The notes below the pieces were generated by a model, which saw only the letters and a program-made list of their open reading frames with translations, had not been told where the DNA came from and made no database searches. Shown here one piece after another: positions 37,101 to 50,159 of a stretch of DNA of 64,000 bases. The stretch is from NCBI GenBank assembly GCA_028095005.1, contig CM051461.1:168895144-168959143 (forward strand), written 5' to 3'. Position 1 is the first letter of the stretch. Each line of letters opens with the position of its first letter. This stretch comes from Rhynchospora pubera. Its lineage: Eukaryota > Streptophyta > Magnoliopsida > Poales > Cyperaceae. A program made the translations under genes and the position numbers.

Positions 37101-39162
37101 AAAGCCAGGTCTGTTTAATTTACTACCTAGACAAACTTCTTCCATGGACCATGTTAATAACATAACTGAGATATGTATTTCTTTGTGTTTTTTTTTTATA
37201 TTTCCCCCCAATTATTAAGGCTACTCGGATAAATATTTTGTAGGCAGTAAAATTTCTTTCGATGAAATTGTTGGTTAGTTAGTGACAACCAACTTTTTTT
37301 GTGAAATATTTAGGATGAGTAACGAGTTTCGGGGTGCAAAAATAAAATATGACCAGTTCGTTATTGATTTATATAATCAATTTTTTTTTAGTTGATTATT
37401 AAATTCCATAACAAGAATAATATCCAATTACTACTTATATCACAATATCTAAGAAAAAAAAACGATATGCTTGAGCAAATCCAAATATTTTAGGAAAAAA
37501 ATAGTGTTGGTCCTACAAGATTGTCATAAAAAATAATTATTCTACTCTTGAATAAATGGCAGAGTGTATTAAAATCCAGTCCAGAATTTGTAATTTGTCA
37601 TAAATAATGCCACTTAACTCAAGTACTTGGCTGTAATTTATTGCCATTAAGGTTCTAAACGTCCCCAAATACACTAAGTTAAATTTATGAGTGTGTCCAT
37701 AATTATTGCGCGGAAAAATTTACACAACAGAGGGAGGTAAAACAGTAAGTTCGCTGAGTAAATGAAAAGGAGAGGGATGACATAATGTGTACCCATCTTA
37801 ATTTTTTTTATATATAAATTTGTCAAAGATTCCTTTGCTAGTTTCTTTCACAATGAATGCGTAGCAATTAGTTAATTAGGGTCCTTAAAGTCAGGAATTT
37901 AACTTTAATTAACTTTTTGACAAGAGAAGAAACGTGATCATGACTTGTTTAAGGCAGATATATAGGGGTTTTGAAGGGTGTGAATGAAATTATTAACCAA
38001 TAAAAAATGCATTACCTGCACTGTTACCATGTAATTAAGAATGTAGATTAAACAACTGATGAATACGAACAAAACGGATATAGGAATCCTAGATGCCTAA
38101 TTTTTGTCTACATTCCGAACTTACCAACAAACAAGCATTATATGCATGCATTTCCTCTAAAATTGGATAAACGTCAATTCTAGTGCATTTGTCAATGTAG
38201 GGACAAAGTCAAGGCCTAAATCAGAGCAGTGCCTCCAAATGGTAAGACTCTGGGATGAACTGTTTAAATTTTGCATTATTCTGTTTACCTTGTCTGTGAA
38301 AAAGAATGTACAGGGGTTGCTGCTGAACTCCGCAAAAGTAAATATAACCACTCTACGGTAATTAATTACTGCATAGTAATGATAAGCTCGTGTGTTTTTT
38401 ACTTTTTTGGCAATACATATATAATTCACAAATTAAACTTAGAGTGGTAAACTACAAAAGGTTTTAAGTGTATAATTAGTTTGGAAACATTTAAGAAACT
38501 AGTGAACAGCGATGTTCAGAGTGGTAAATATACACTAATAAAGGTTTAAAAATTCAGTTGAACTTGTTTATGAAATAAGAAAAAAATTTCAAATGCATTT
38601 TACCTCTATTTCTTATTAAGGGTAATAAAAAGAACTCACTCATATTCAATTATGACATCAACTATATATATGCGTAACATTGTTAAAAAAAAGATAGAAA
38701 AAGTTGTTATTTGACATTACCGTTTGTTTGATGAGTTCTTTGAATGAGATCATCGAGCTCGGTCTTGATTGCGAGATACAGTTGTTTCCACTTCTCGACG
38801 GCCTCCTCTCGCCTCGCCTGCTCCTGCTTCATCTGTTCCACGATATAACTCGTACCGAATTCCTGCCACTCCTTCACTCCACGTACCGCCTCCGCATCTT
38901 CCTCTAACCTCTTCACCTTCTCCCCTTCCTCCTTAAGCTTCAACCGGAGCCTTGCATTCTCCTCCTTTTGTTTCTTTTTCTCTTGCCTCCATTCCTCTTC
39001 TTTGCATGCGAATGTCGTTACGTGCTGCTCATACGCCTGGCTCCCTTTCTCTCTCGCGCGCCTCATCTCCTTGATCTCTTCTTCTAAGAGTTGGATTTTG
39101 GCTCTCAATTGTCGACCATTTTCATGTCTGTTGGTGTAGCACTTGCTTAAGCCAAGACCCAT
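34150..39162 (-). CDS. Acylated coiled-coil protein of unknown function (224 aa)
   Basis: Two exons on the minus strand: 39162-38721 and 34382-34150, joined in phase (a split Gly codon) across a 4.3-kb intron with GT and AG borders. The protein begins MGLGLSKC: Gly2, Ser6 and Lys7 fit an N-myristoylation site, and Cys8 could be palmitoylated, so membrane anchoring is predicted. From about residue 15 to 205 nearly the whole chain is charged heptad-like coiled coil (RQLRAKIQLLEEEIKEMRR, EEEWRQEKKKQKEENARLR, EELQRELKSKEEAIALLKEK), interrupted by a conserved-looking stretch EWQEFGTSYIVEQM and EKWKQLYLAIKTELDDLIQR before the splice, and ending in a basic tail. I believe similar uncharacterised plant proteins exist, but I cannot name a function. 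It is not a shadow: the antisense frame at 34154-34402 is the artefact. Confidence 0.75.
34383..38720 (-). other. Intron of the coiled-coil gene (4.3 kb)
   Basis: Long AT-rich intron with a (GA)n tract near 36206-36226. I saw no bounded transposon or nested gene. Open frames such as 36441-36761 (+) have no recognisable domain. Confidence 0.6.
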
Positions 39163-41525
39163 CTTTTCCTCTTGTTTGTTCTGACTTGGATTATTATGTT
39201 TTCTTGGTTCCTATAAGGGATACATGGTAATTTAGGTAGAGAGAGGAATGGGAATTAATGAGAAGGAATGCAAATATGCAATGCAGGGCAAGGAATAGCT
39301 AGGGAAGTATGACAAAGGATTTTTGTGTTGCATTTAGGAAAATTAATTGGGGTACAAAAGGAGGAGGAGACTTAAATAAGTTGGGGTGTGATAGATCTCG
39401 TGGCAGGATGAATGTCCAATGGCGAAGGATAGACATGCAATTCTTTCGGTGGTTTTCTTAATCGCCTCCATGTTGCACCCTTAGACTTGCTAAATTGCCA
39501 TGGAAAAAATAAAAATGACTGTAGTCTGTTTATGCCCAACTTAAAGGTTATACTCTGGTGCACTTGCAATCTTAAAAGATTCATATTACAAGAAATAGAA
39601 TATAGATGTCAGGAATTGAACGTGTTATTTTCTTCAGTTTGATTTTGAGTTAACGATATTTACATCTTTTCTTTATTAGTGAAAATTTAGTAACATTTGT
39701 TGGCCCTCAAAAAAAGAATTAAGGACATTAATTTATGTTTGATAGTTGTTACATATATGACTTTTAACGAAATAAGAAATATTATTATAAACTAGAAAAC
39801 TATAACTACATAATAATTTACAAAGATTATGTCATATTGACCAAAAAAATGCTTTGACAACCATGACGACTAAAATAATAATTACAAAACATACAAATAG
39901 AATTTAGATTATGTCACGATGCCGATGTATTTATCGATTTTTTATGTAAATAAATAAATAAATAAATCATTCATCAAAATATAATTTCTAAAAAATATTG
40001 GTTCAATTTAGTAGTCGACTCATTTATTCCCTCACAAAATTAAATTCACCGTGGAACTAAGGATATATGAAAGAAAGGTAGATGCAGCTTTTATTTTAAC
40101 CATTAAGTGCCAAAGGAAATCTTAGGTGACAAGAGGCGTGAGCAGTCACTCTCCCTGCAGGGTGTATCGTGTGGTGAATCAAAGAAAAAGGAAAGCAAAT
40201 TTAAAGCCTTTTCAGTCCAGATAAAAGAAAAAGAAGGCGATTAAGCGGGAGAGTTATTCTGTGCAGAGAATAACTATTCAATTTTTTTTCGTTATTCCTC
40301 CTTTCTATACTGTTAATTGGTCAAATGTTGAAGCAGAAGTTTTCAGAAAAGAAGAAAAATTAAAAGCAAAAAAAAAAAAAAAAAAAACTCTTGCTCCGAT
40401 GTACGTAAACGTCTTTTCGTAATTAAGCGCGATTTACAGACGTAGACTCATTAAAGATGGATAGATATAATGTACGGACCATAAGTCAAGGAATAAATTC
40501 GATCGAATAGAATACTACCCTTTTTTATCCACCAGCAAAAATGTCCTGATACGTGGGTAAATAAAAAAAATAAAATAATTGATGTTATTTCTGTTTTTGA
40601 GGTATATAAAATTGTGGATATTAGGAAATAAAAATGTATGACTCAATCTACCAGCGATATGGATAAATTTCTTTCTAAAAAATAAATTCTTTAGACATAT
40701 CGAGCGATCTGATCTTTTCTGTCAAACGGTCTGACTTTTTATCAAGCGATATAGACCATAAATTAGATCAGATCGCACAAATCAGTGATCCATAGTTGAT
40801 TTTACAAAGATTGTTTGCAATTCCTAATTGTAATTGTTTATTATATTTTTATGGATGCTTTTTAAGCAATATGGATTATTTTCACAGAAAATTTGCCAAA
40901 TTTGACACAAATTTGAATGTCTTGTTCGTTGACAAAAGCAATCTGACAAAATTTAACAGCATAGAACCTTATCTAAAAATTTTACTTGATATATTTAAAT
41001 AATATTAAATTTGACAATAAAATTCAATTGACGAAAAGATTATTTCAATTTCAAAGTTTTGACATAAATTATCAATGAAAAACCAACAATGACAATATAT
41101 CGTAATACATATACCATTATAGAATGCGCAATAAAATTACTCTTAAATGGGTATTCAAATGGACATCAGCGCAACAAAACTTTTTGTACCCGACTCTGGC
41201 CAGATGCGTTTGTTTTATAAGACGATATATATATTGAATGCATGGCAATTAAAGTGGTCATAATGAATGAGTAAAAGCAGGAAACCATGATTTGTCAAAC
41301 AAATTTTTAAAATTGCAAATAGGGAAAATAACACATTCTGCAAATGTTAGTATTTTCTAAAAAACTATATAAAGAAGGGAACGGAAAGAAAAGAAATAGA
41401 AAATCAGCAGACTCATGCAAATCGGTTACCAATATCAACTTATCTTAACAAAAATAAGTTGAATGCCAAGACGGCAAAAAAAAAAAGTTGAAATTATGGC
41501 CGGCAACAAATATATATTTATGAAA
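39163..41525. other. Intergenic between the coiled-coil gene and Helitron H2
   Basis: Holds the promoter and leader side of the minus-strand coiled-coil gene near 39163-39400, an (AAAT)n run at 39947-39966 and an A-run near 40369-40387. No gene recognised. Confidence 0.5.
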
Positions 41526-44500
41526 TCTTCACTATTGTAATATTTAATAATATACCAATCATAAAACATTCATAGTTCACTGACCCAATCTACAGTGATT
41601 TGCACGTAATTGCAGCCGTCCGATTTCCGTCTATTTGCGATGGATTTAATCGTGACCATTAGTCTCCGCCAAAATTTTTCTGTTGATTTGCTGTAAGTTT
41701 TCTTTTGTTGCCTTCCGTATCATTCCAGACTTTTGCGTTTAAATTCTTCCAGACTCGCAAACAGCTACACAGATGCCTCAACTATCGATCTGCGCTGTAG
41801 ATTTTCTTTGAGTTGTTTTTTGTTTGCTTTCGTGTTGCACATAGTTCCTTAAGTGTCTTTGCATTTAAATCTTTCGGCTGCACGGATGGCTACTGGATCA
41901 TTGAAATCCCTTATCAACACTTCTGGACCCTTCTTCCTCCTCCGCTTTTCTGCAGAGAGCCAAAAAGAGACCTAGAGAGAGAGAGTGCTCCGTCTTTCTC
42001 CTCTTCCACACAGGTGTTTCTCAACTTTTCATCGCTCTGCGTTAAGCCGGAATGGAGAAGCGGAGAAAGATAGAGCAATAGGGGATGATGATCGCTGATC
42101 AGTGCCTTTATCCATCGATGGTTCTTCCGCTTTCCCCAGCAAAGGAAGACAAAAAAATCGCGCCAGTTTGCAGCTATTGAAAGAAGGGAGAGAGAACGAT
42201 CAGTGGCGATCGAGGGGTGAGCGATTGCTGATGGTTTCCTTTAGGAGACAGCGATGCGATGGCGACGGCTGGGGTAGGGTGGGGCCTGCCGATTACTGGC
42301 TATTAAGAGGCGATGGACCTACCAGTGATGTCAGGTATTCTTTCCATCTCGCTGTGCTCTATCTCTTTTTCGCTGACCCATCAACCTCACCCCTTTCATC
42401 CATCCTTGCCATGGATTTAGGGCTTAGTAGAGAGACAGGTCTTGGTGGAGGATATCGTGTTGATTTTAATTGGGCTCAGGTTGTTTGTTGGAACTTGGAA
42501 CAGTACAATAAGTCAATAACCATGTGATAACAGTACTATTTCAAATCGATTCACCCTGCATTTATGTTCTTTCTGTACATAACTTAATTTTAATGTGTGT
42601 GAATCATCAACAAACAAAAAGGAAAAAGATGGAAACATCAATGAATGCCTAACCCATGGAGCCATATGGAGCAGTAAAATAAAAATAAAAAAATTTATAC
42701 AGATAGCAGACTGCATAACTCTATGGTTATCCTTATAACATCCTAATATACACTGGGTCAAACACAAGGATACACTCATAATATGCCAGTAATTAAACCA
42801 CACCTTTCACCTTTGTCCGAACCACCTTATTCATGCAATGTACCAAATATTTTCATTCTTATCCAAGGATGGAAACCAATGACCAATGCAGTGATTTACA
42901 ATTCAATAATTCATGTGCAAAAATTGCACTAGCATTATTCCAAGGGCAAAATTAAAGAAATGATTTCTTTGTTATCCCCTCAAGGCCTTAACTAACTAAA
43001 ATAACTTACTTCTTGCCTAAAATAGGAATAGGCCAGGGCCATCTTGGAGTGCACATCGCCTCCATCAGCAGCAAAGCTATGGTACATAAAATGCCTAGCA
43101 AAGCTATGATTCAGTAGAGGAGACAGGTTTTATTTCATCGCTCTGCGCGAAGCTGCGAGGCTCTATGGCTAGGTTGAACTTCCATCTAGATTTCTTTTTC
43201 TCATTTTACAGATAACGTTACTCAGTATACAATTTTTTTTGTGCTTATATGCAATTTCTTCCTATCTCTGAGTGTGATTTTTTTTTCTATTGTTAAATCA
43301 GCTTATTTTCTGTTATTTTCTCAATAAATTATATTTCATAATTATGCTTATTAAAAAACTAAATTACTTTTATCTACAGAAAAACCAAATCAGGTTTTAT
43401 TTCCCTTTTGTTTTTTTTTCTTAACTTAGCAAAGAAAAATACCTCAATCATGACCAAAATCATGAAGAGGATACTATTGTTTGTATATTGTTCCAGGTAA
43501 GCTCAATTTCTTCATCTTATAAAATGATATATTAGTTAGGTGCATAACTCTACTTCTTTCTTATTGTTAATAATTCGGGGCTTTAATAAAAATTGAAGTT
43601 TAACTTATTTTGTCTACAATTAGGTAACGAAGAGAGATGAATTTGTCAAGATCATCAATGAACTGAGGCAACTACATTATTGTGAGGTACATATTACCTG
43701 GTAGCGTGTCACTGGTACCTCATTAGGATTAACAACGAGGATATAAAGCTCTGTGCATTTCCTGAATACCTTATTTTTTTTTTTTTTGCCTTATATCATA
43801 TTATTTCAGGAAACCATTTTTTGTGTTCCCAAGCAAATGCATTTGTTGGCTTCTACTGTTTTGTTTCTCTGCTGGCTTTCCATGCAGGTACTTCATTAGC
43901 TCAGTTAGCGTTGTATGAACACTTCAATTAAGGCCATGATTGAGGTATTTAATTAGTCTTCTTTGCTAAATTTTCTATATAATTTTGGAGTCTATTAGCT
44001 CATTATTAATGGCGTGTTACAGCTGAAATGTGAACTGTGCCTAAAAAGGAAATATTAATATGTGTGACCCAAATGTACAATTAAGCTTACTTAAGTGAAA
44101 GGCATGGGCAGTTCCAACTTTGGTAATAGTCAGTTTTTATCCTAATATATAATGGAGCTTGCTTAACTAGGAAGTTCAACTATTGATGTGCACAGGCCAA
44201 ACTGAATTTTGATCAATTTTTACAGGATATAACGATAGTTGTTATAATGATATTACATGATATAATGGTACTCTTTTATGTCATTTCTAACCATCCAATG
44301 TGCTCGCACAATCATTGTTGGTGCAACAATTTTCAGTTTTTTTTTTCTTCTGTTTCTAGCATTTGGTCTTAGATTGACACCATCTTATTATTTACTTTCC
44401 TGGCTCAGATGTTTGGTCCCTAAAAGAAGTTTATTGCTGATGACTTTGCATTAATTCATATATTGGAAACTAGGGTTTGCTGCATCACTAACAAGGAAGA

Positions 44501-45362
44501 ATATCCAGTCCTCATAATGAGAATTATTATACTGACAAGGTATTCTGAGCCCTATAAGGAGTTTATTTGGTTCCTAATTGTTTTAAACCTGGAACTTCCA
44601 TGTAATTGGTAGTTTTTCAGTTATCTATTGGCAAACTTTGCCACATGCATTGTATACACATGGGCCAGGTGAATCAGTGCAGTATCACAGTTAAGTAATA
44701 GGAAAATACACTGATTAAAATCTGCAGTTGTTCAATGAAATATACACCAATTAGGTTTGCAACTTACCTAGCCTCTTTTTAGATATTTGGAGCATTTATC
44801 AGTTCCTAAGAACGTTATGAATATAAAACTATCTTCTTTTACTTATGTTGCCTTTTATTTCTCTCTTATTTTTAGGTATTAAATTTGAGGGGGTTTTTCT
44901 TCTAAACTGCATTTCAAGTGTTTGACTCTGCTATGACGTTTATGTATAACAGAAGATTGTTGTCAGCATTTTTTTTTAAAAATTAAGGTTATGACCAGTT
45001 GGTACCAACTGTGCTAAGGATTAATGTTTCTCGAACCATTGAAATTCTGAGACATACGTTCACGATTTATCAGTATCCATGCGAACCTGATTAATTAGAT
45101 TATAAAATAATCTAAATATGCTGTTGATTTGTTTGAACATGTGAAATTAATCCTAATTTTGCAATTGTTTTATTTTCTTGATTGATCCTAATTATTTTAT
45201 CTTATTGAATCATGCTACTTTGACTGAACATGTGACATTTTGAAGATTATTTATGGATATTTCAATTTTTTGACAGGAAGGGATTGCATATATTCTACAA
45301 GACCTGTTTCGTCGATAACTGCAGACCAAACTTCATCGCGCGAAGCGCGATGAGATGTCTAG
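41526..45362 (+). mobile_element. Helitron H2 (3.8 kb) with unrecognised gene-like cargo
   Basis: The 3' end is strong: a perfect 8-bp hairpin CATCGCGC-GAA-GCGCGATG (45334-45352), six bases, then CTAG and a flanking T. The proposed 5' end TCTTCACTATTGTAATATTT (41526) is preceded by A and shares TCTT-ACTA and ACCAATC with Helitron H3. Inside, 41900-42340 is GC-rich and leader-like with a GT donor at 42340. Short exon-like blocks with splice borders follow (about 43440-43498; 43624-43686, VTKRDEFVKIINELRQLHYCE; 43810-43887). I cannot identify the source gene. No helicase or Rep domain is seen. Confidence 0.5.
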
Positions 45363-48133
45363 TTAACCTCATTTCTGAAGACACGTGGCACAAAGTAAAT
45401 TTGCGTACGTTTGCTGTGATGAAATTTTGTACATGGGTTCCATTATCGTTTAACAGTTAAGTAGTTAACTAACATACTGATTTTTTTTTTTTTACTTGAC
45501 AGCTACTGTCAAGGTTTCGAAAAAAAAAAAACATACTGAAAATTTTTTTTATCGCCCTGAAAACAAAACATTTTTAGAACACAACAAAAGCCGTAGAGGT
45601 TCAATATTTTATTTTATTTTGTTGGAAAAATGAAGGAAATTTCGTTTATTGGATTTGGAAAGGAATGCAGATCATGAAATAAATCAATGATATGGATCAA
45701 TTGATTGGAGGCCTCTTCTCGGCAACGAAAATTTCCTAGCTTTACCTTTTGTTTCGATAGAAACTAGAGAAAAAAAAACAAGAAAATTATATTTAAATCC
45801 TTTATATTTGGTTATTAAATATTTAATGGAAAATAACAAATCTACTTCCGACCATGAGCAATTAAAGACAATTATATGATACCAATTAATGATGACGTGG
45901 CACACCAGAAGCCAATGTGGCCCTTTATACTTGTCAAGTTACTGCCGTAAGAAACTAGCCCAAAAGAAAAGAGCGTACATTATAAAGCTGTAATAAACTG
46001 TGCTGCTGTGCATGATCTGGTTTACGCGGTTGAAATCTTGTGTAAACAAGAACCGCATAAGACTCTGTTTTGTACAGCGACTTGCGACATCATAAGTGGT
46101 GCTTTGAAAATATTTTGTGACTTTGTCTATGATGAAAGCTACAATAAACTCACTATATTAGAACAAGTGCTTATATAACGCCTTGTGCTTTCTCACTTCT
46201 GCGCCACTACTTTAAATTCTACCTCTCATTGGAGACTTACTTCTACCAACCAATTAATTAATTTAATTAATCGGAATTCTGTAGTCTTTTCTAGAAATGC
46301 ATGGAAGTGCCAAAAATTTATATGCAATTGAACATTGCTACTGACTAAAACAAATTTACAAATCGAAGGTACCAACAATTGTACGGTTTTTAAAATTAAT
46401 CATATATAAGCAACGGAGAAAGCGCATTAATTTGCAAACTTCTTAATTAAAAATAATTATCACGTTGACAATTTTGTTCGCATTTCGTAACCTCATAGTT
46501 CATTGTGTTGTATGCTCATAAAACACGAATCATGTTAATAAGCAAGTGATGAAAAAAAGTTTAATTGAAAATCTTTTGTAATATACCTATAAAAAAATTC
46601 ATATAAAATTCACTCATTGCATAGTTTATATTTCTATGCTAAAAAATATGAACGCTTGTAATTCTTTCTAACATATAGATATAGTTAGCTTTTTTCTGTG
46701 ATATTGTGCTGACCATTTCGACAAAAAAAATGAAATTGACTTGTGCCTGATTTGAACATTGAATTGGTGCTTCATTACCTGCCGTGCCGAACTATTCCAT
46801 TCCACAAAAGAATTAATCAGACATCAGACATATTAAAAATTGACGCGTACCTAATTTGACAGAGAGCCTATTGCAGTTCTCACTGCCTAAATAGATAACA
46901 TAAAAGCATTTTTAGACAACACTGATCAGATAGAAACTTGATCCAACCTAACTTTCAGACCCAAAACGGACAAGAACAGAGAAGAAGCCTTTGGCTGTTT
47001 GTAGCAGGGAAATGGTTACTTAAACCATTATCCACAGAATCACACACATCCCGAGATAATTCTCTGTCCTTGTACGGCTGCTCTCTTTTCACAGATTCTC
47101 AAACCTTTCTTCTTCCTCTCCAATTTAATAAAACAGGCCATGTTACTATTTCTAGGTATTAAACTAAAATAATGTTATTGTTAAACTTTTTTTTTATTAT
47201 TTTGATATTGAAATTTTCTTTGTATATATACTTTTTCTTTAATGAATGGGACGGTAGATTTTTTTTCTTTAAAGAAATGGTAAAAATGTTCGACACTTTG
47301 AACATATCTTTTTATATTGTTTTATATTTCTAGCGTACAATTTTATGGGATATTCTGTATTAGCGTATATTTAATATCTAAAATTTAAAGAAAATTATTG
47401 TATATCTCAAGTTAAAATTTTATTTATTGCATGCTTATTGATATAAGAGTGCATCAAATTTTGAATGCACGCTAGAATCACTATTTCTTAATGCTAAATA
47501 AATTAGGTACCAAAATAGCCACTGCATTTATATAGCATAAATTAAAGTAATGCGCTTCAATGTTCAAGCTTTCATACCCTCTTTTCAAAAGGAAATCAGT
47601 CAATTTGTTGCGCACTATGTATATAACGATGGCTTTAGTTTTATTTGAGAAAACTAAACTTTTGTTAGTGACTTTGAGCAGTGCTTAAAACTTTTATTAT
47701 AGTCAAAACTTATAATTATACTTTCAGAACAAGTAATATATATCAACAAATTAATTTTAGATACTCCCAGGACATATTTAAGCAAAGAATCCAATACGAT
47801 TCCTCTTATATAATGACTATTCACATTAATTGAAATGTTGATGTTTGAATCGACTTTAATGACATCGATTTGGAATATTGAGTTCTTATTACTCCCTGAT
47901 CAAAATCACTTTTGTTTTTTTTTTTTTTGGAGAAACTAGGCAGTGGCCGCTTTTTTTAACGTTGGGATTTTATTTCAATAATTTTTTTTTATCAAAATGA
48001 ACTAATTTGACGTCATTTGAATAGAATTCCTATCTAATTAGATTCAATGAAATCAAGAGAGTTCTTATTACACCCCGATCAAAATCTCTTTTTTTAACGT
48101 TAGGATTTCATTTCTTTAATTTTTTTATCAAAA
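45363..48133. other. Intergenic between Helitrons H2 and H3
   Basis: AT-rich, no gene recognised. From about 47870 it contains the first of two tandem copies of a roughly 150-bp segment. The second copy carries Helitron H3 and serves as its paralogous insertion site. Confidence 0.5.
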
Positions 48134-48466
48134 CTAGCAAACGAGCCCACCCGATTGTGTGGGAATAAGAAACAAAATTTGTGGCGATTTTGGTATGATG
48201 AGAGAAAGTTGATTTATTTTTTGTCTTTCCTTTACTATGCGCACAAAATTAAGAAAAAATAAGAAATGAAACAACCATCTGCGCAGATGTTAACACTGTT
48301 TAAACGACATGTTTAAATCTTTTAACTCATTATTAAATCTACACCACTGATATGATCAAATCGCAAAAATGGACGGTCCATATTGTATTGGGTAAATAAT
48401 TGTTTGCTCCTTTGGGTTCAAATTTTGGATAGACCTTTGGATTGGTGCTTTTATAAGTAGTAAAGA
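48134..48466 (-). mobile_element. Helitron H3, 333 bp, exactly delimited
   Basis: On the minus strand it starts TCTTTACTACTTATAAAAGC and ends with hairpin CCCAC...GTGGG, eight bases, then CTAG, with A before and T after. The limits are proved within the window. At about 47988-48060 the sequence ATCAAAA-TGAA is followed by GACGTCATTTGAATAGAATT, while here the same ATCAAAA is followed by the element and then by TGAA and GGCGTCATTTGGATAGAATT. The element is short and has no coding capacity. Confidence 0.9.
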
Positions 48467-50002
48467 TGAATGGATTTGGCGTCATTTGGATAGAATTTCT
48501 ATGTAATTAGATTCAACGAAATCATGAAAAATCAATTAAAATGAAATGAAATCCCACATAAAAAAAACATTTTGATCAAGCCTTAATATATTAGTTCTTC
48601 AAAACAAATTTGAGTTTAGACAAGCTTTTACTTTTTTTAAAAGACGATGGTAACCAATCAAATGCTTTAAAAATTAAGAATCCGATCTGAACAAATATTT
48701 CTTAACAAAGAAAATAATTCAAGAGTAAAAGAAATGGATTCGATGGAATTTTGAAAGTTTTAGATCACGTAAGATGATCCTTTGTTAAAAAATTCAACTG
48801 GAACAAATATTGCCTACGGGCTTTTACTTTCACAAAAAAAAATTTCGAACAAAAATAATTTCACTGTGATCTAAACAGTACTATTGAGGTTTCATTCTCT
48901 TTTGTCCTATGCTACATGTCGTATGTAGTGGTGCTTGGGGTGATAAGTTTTTTAGTTCTCCTCTTTGCCTTTTCTATCTTCGTACTCAATTTCCACGTTT
49001 TCCTATTTTATGTCAAAAATCTACTTTTTGTGTTATTGACAAACGAAGCAAAGTGGAAGAACACCTAATTTATTCATTTATTACATACTATCTACATTGA
49101 ATTCGGTCCGTGGAATAATATATATTGAACAAGCAATAATTGAGCTCTTGTCTTTTATTTGTTTTGATTTGATCAGCCTAAGCTAAATTATCATTTCATA
49201 TTTTATATTCTTATCAGAATTGTCCATATAGCTTGTTAATTAGGATCATAATACCAAAATTAAACACCAATATTCCAAGCTCGTTTAGGTCAGCACATGG
49301 TCATGAATAGCTTTTGCTCTTCTTTAAAACTTGTTTTGGCTGGACTATTGATTGCAACCTTCATTAATTTTACAGTAGTCCCACTTCATTTCTTTATCCA
49401 TATATAGCACAAATGTACAACACATCATTCTTTCTTGCGCATAACTGGCATAATTCTTCGGCCAATTATTCTACAAGGAGTAGACATGGAGCCAAATGTG
49501 GTACCGAAACCAAATTATGCATTTATATATGTTTAATCTGTGATAACAAAACGGACAAGATTGCAACAGAAGTAACCCATGGTCATGAATTGGGATGGGA
49601 TTGGCACTTGTAATTTCTCTCTTTTCTTAGGATTCCTGAAGTGAAAGAGACTCCTCTCTGCGAGTTTGTTTCCTAACCTAGCCTTGCACTTGGGGCCCAC
49701 TTTCCTTGATCCGTAATGGCATGGTTTCATGTTGTAGTTGTACAAGGATAACAAACTTGAGGATGTTGATAAGATTTATGAGTTGCATATGACAAACATT
49801 ATATATAAAAAAAATTTCGTAAGCCATGTTGGATTAAAAATATTACAAAGAATAGGACATTAATACCTATAAATATGAAATATAGTTTTCATCGTAAAAA
49901 AATTAAAATTTAAAATATGGGTCAACTGGTCAAGTCCTAATTAACTAGAGGTATACTAATAAACATAATACAAAAACAAAACAAAATATTAAATGCACAA
50001 AA
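48467..50002. other. Intergenic, nothing recognised
   Basis: Continuation of the duplicated flank of Helitron H3, then AT-rich spacer with no recognisable gene or bounded repeat. Confidence 0.5.
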
Positions 50003-50159
50003 GCTCCGTTTGAATTGCTTAGGAATAAGAGGAATAGTCTATTCCTAGGCTGAAAGTATTAGAAAGTGTGTAACTTTGTAAAGAGTTTGAATTGTTTAAT
50101 ATAAATTTACGTCTAGGAAAAATCTATTCCTCCTATCCCCATACAATTCAAACGGGGCC
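50003..50159 (-). mobile_element. Core-arm MITE, copy M4 (157 bp)
   Basis: Ends GCTCCGTTTGAATTG and CAATTCAAACGGGGCC, duplication AAA (50000-50002, 50160-50162). The 44-bp core is in reverse at 50057-50100. The arms are a third type (AGGAATAAGAGGAATAG, pairing with CTATTCCTCCTATCCC). The left end has lost one G. Confidence 0.8.

Noticed and set aside
42102..42527. 141-codon open frame as an independent gene
   Set aside because: It lies within the putative Helitron H2, matches no family I recognise, and includes a plausible splice donor at 42340; more likely captured leader sequence.
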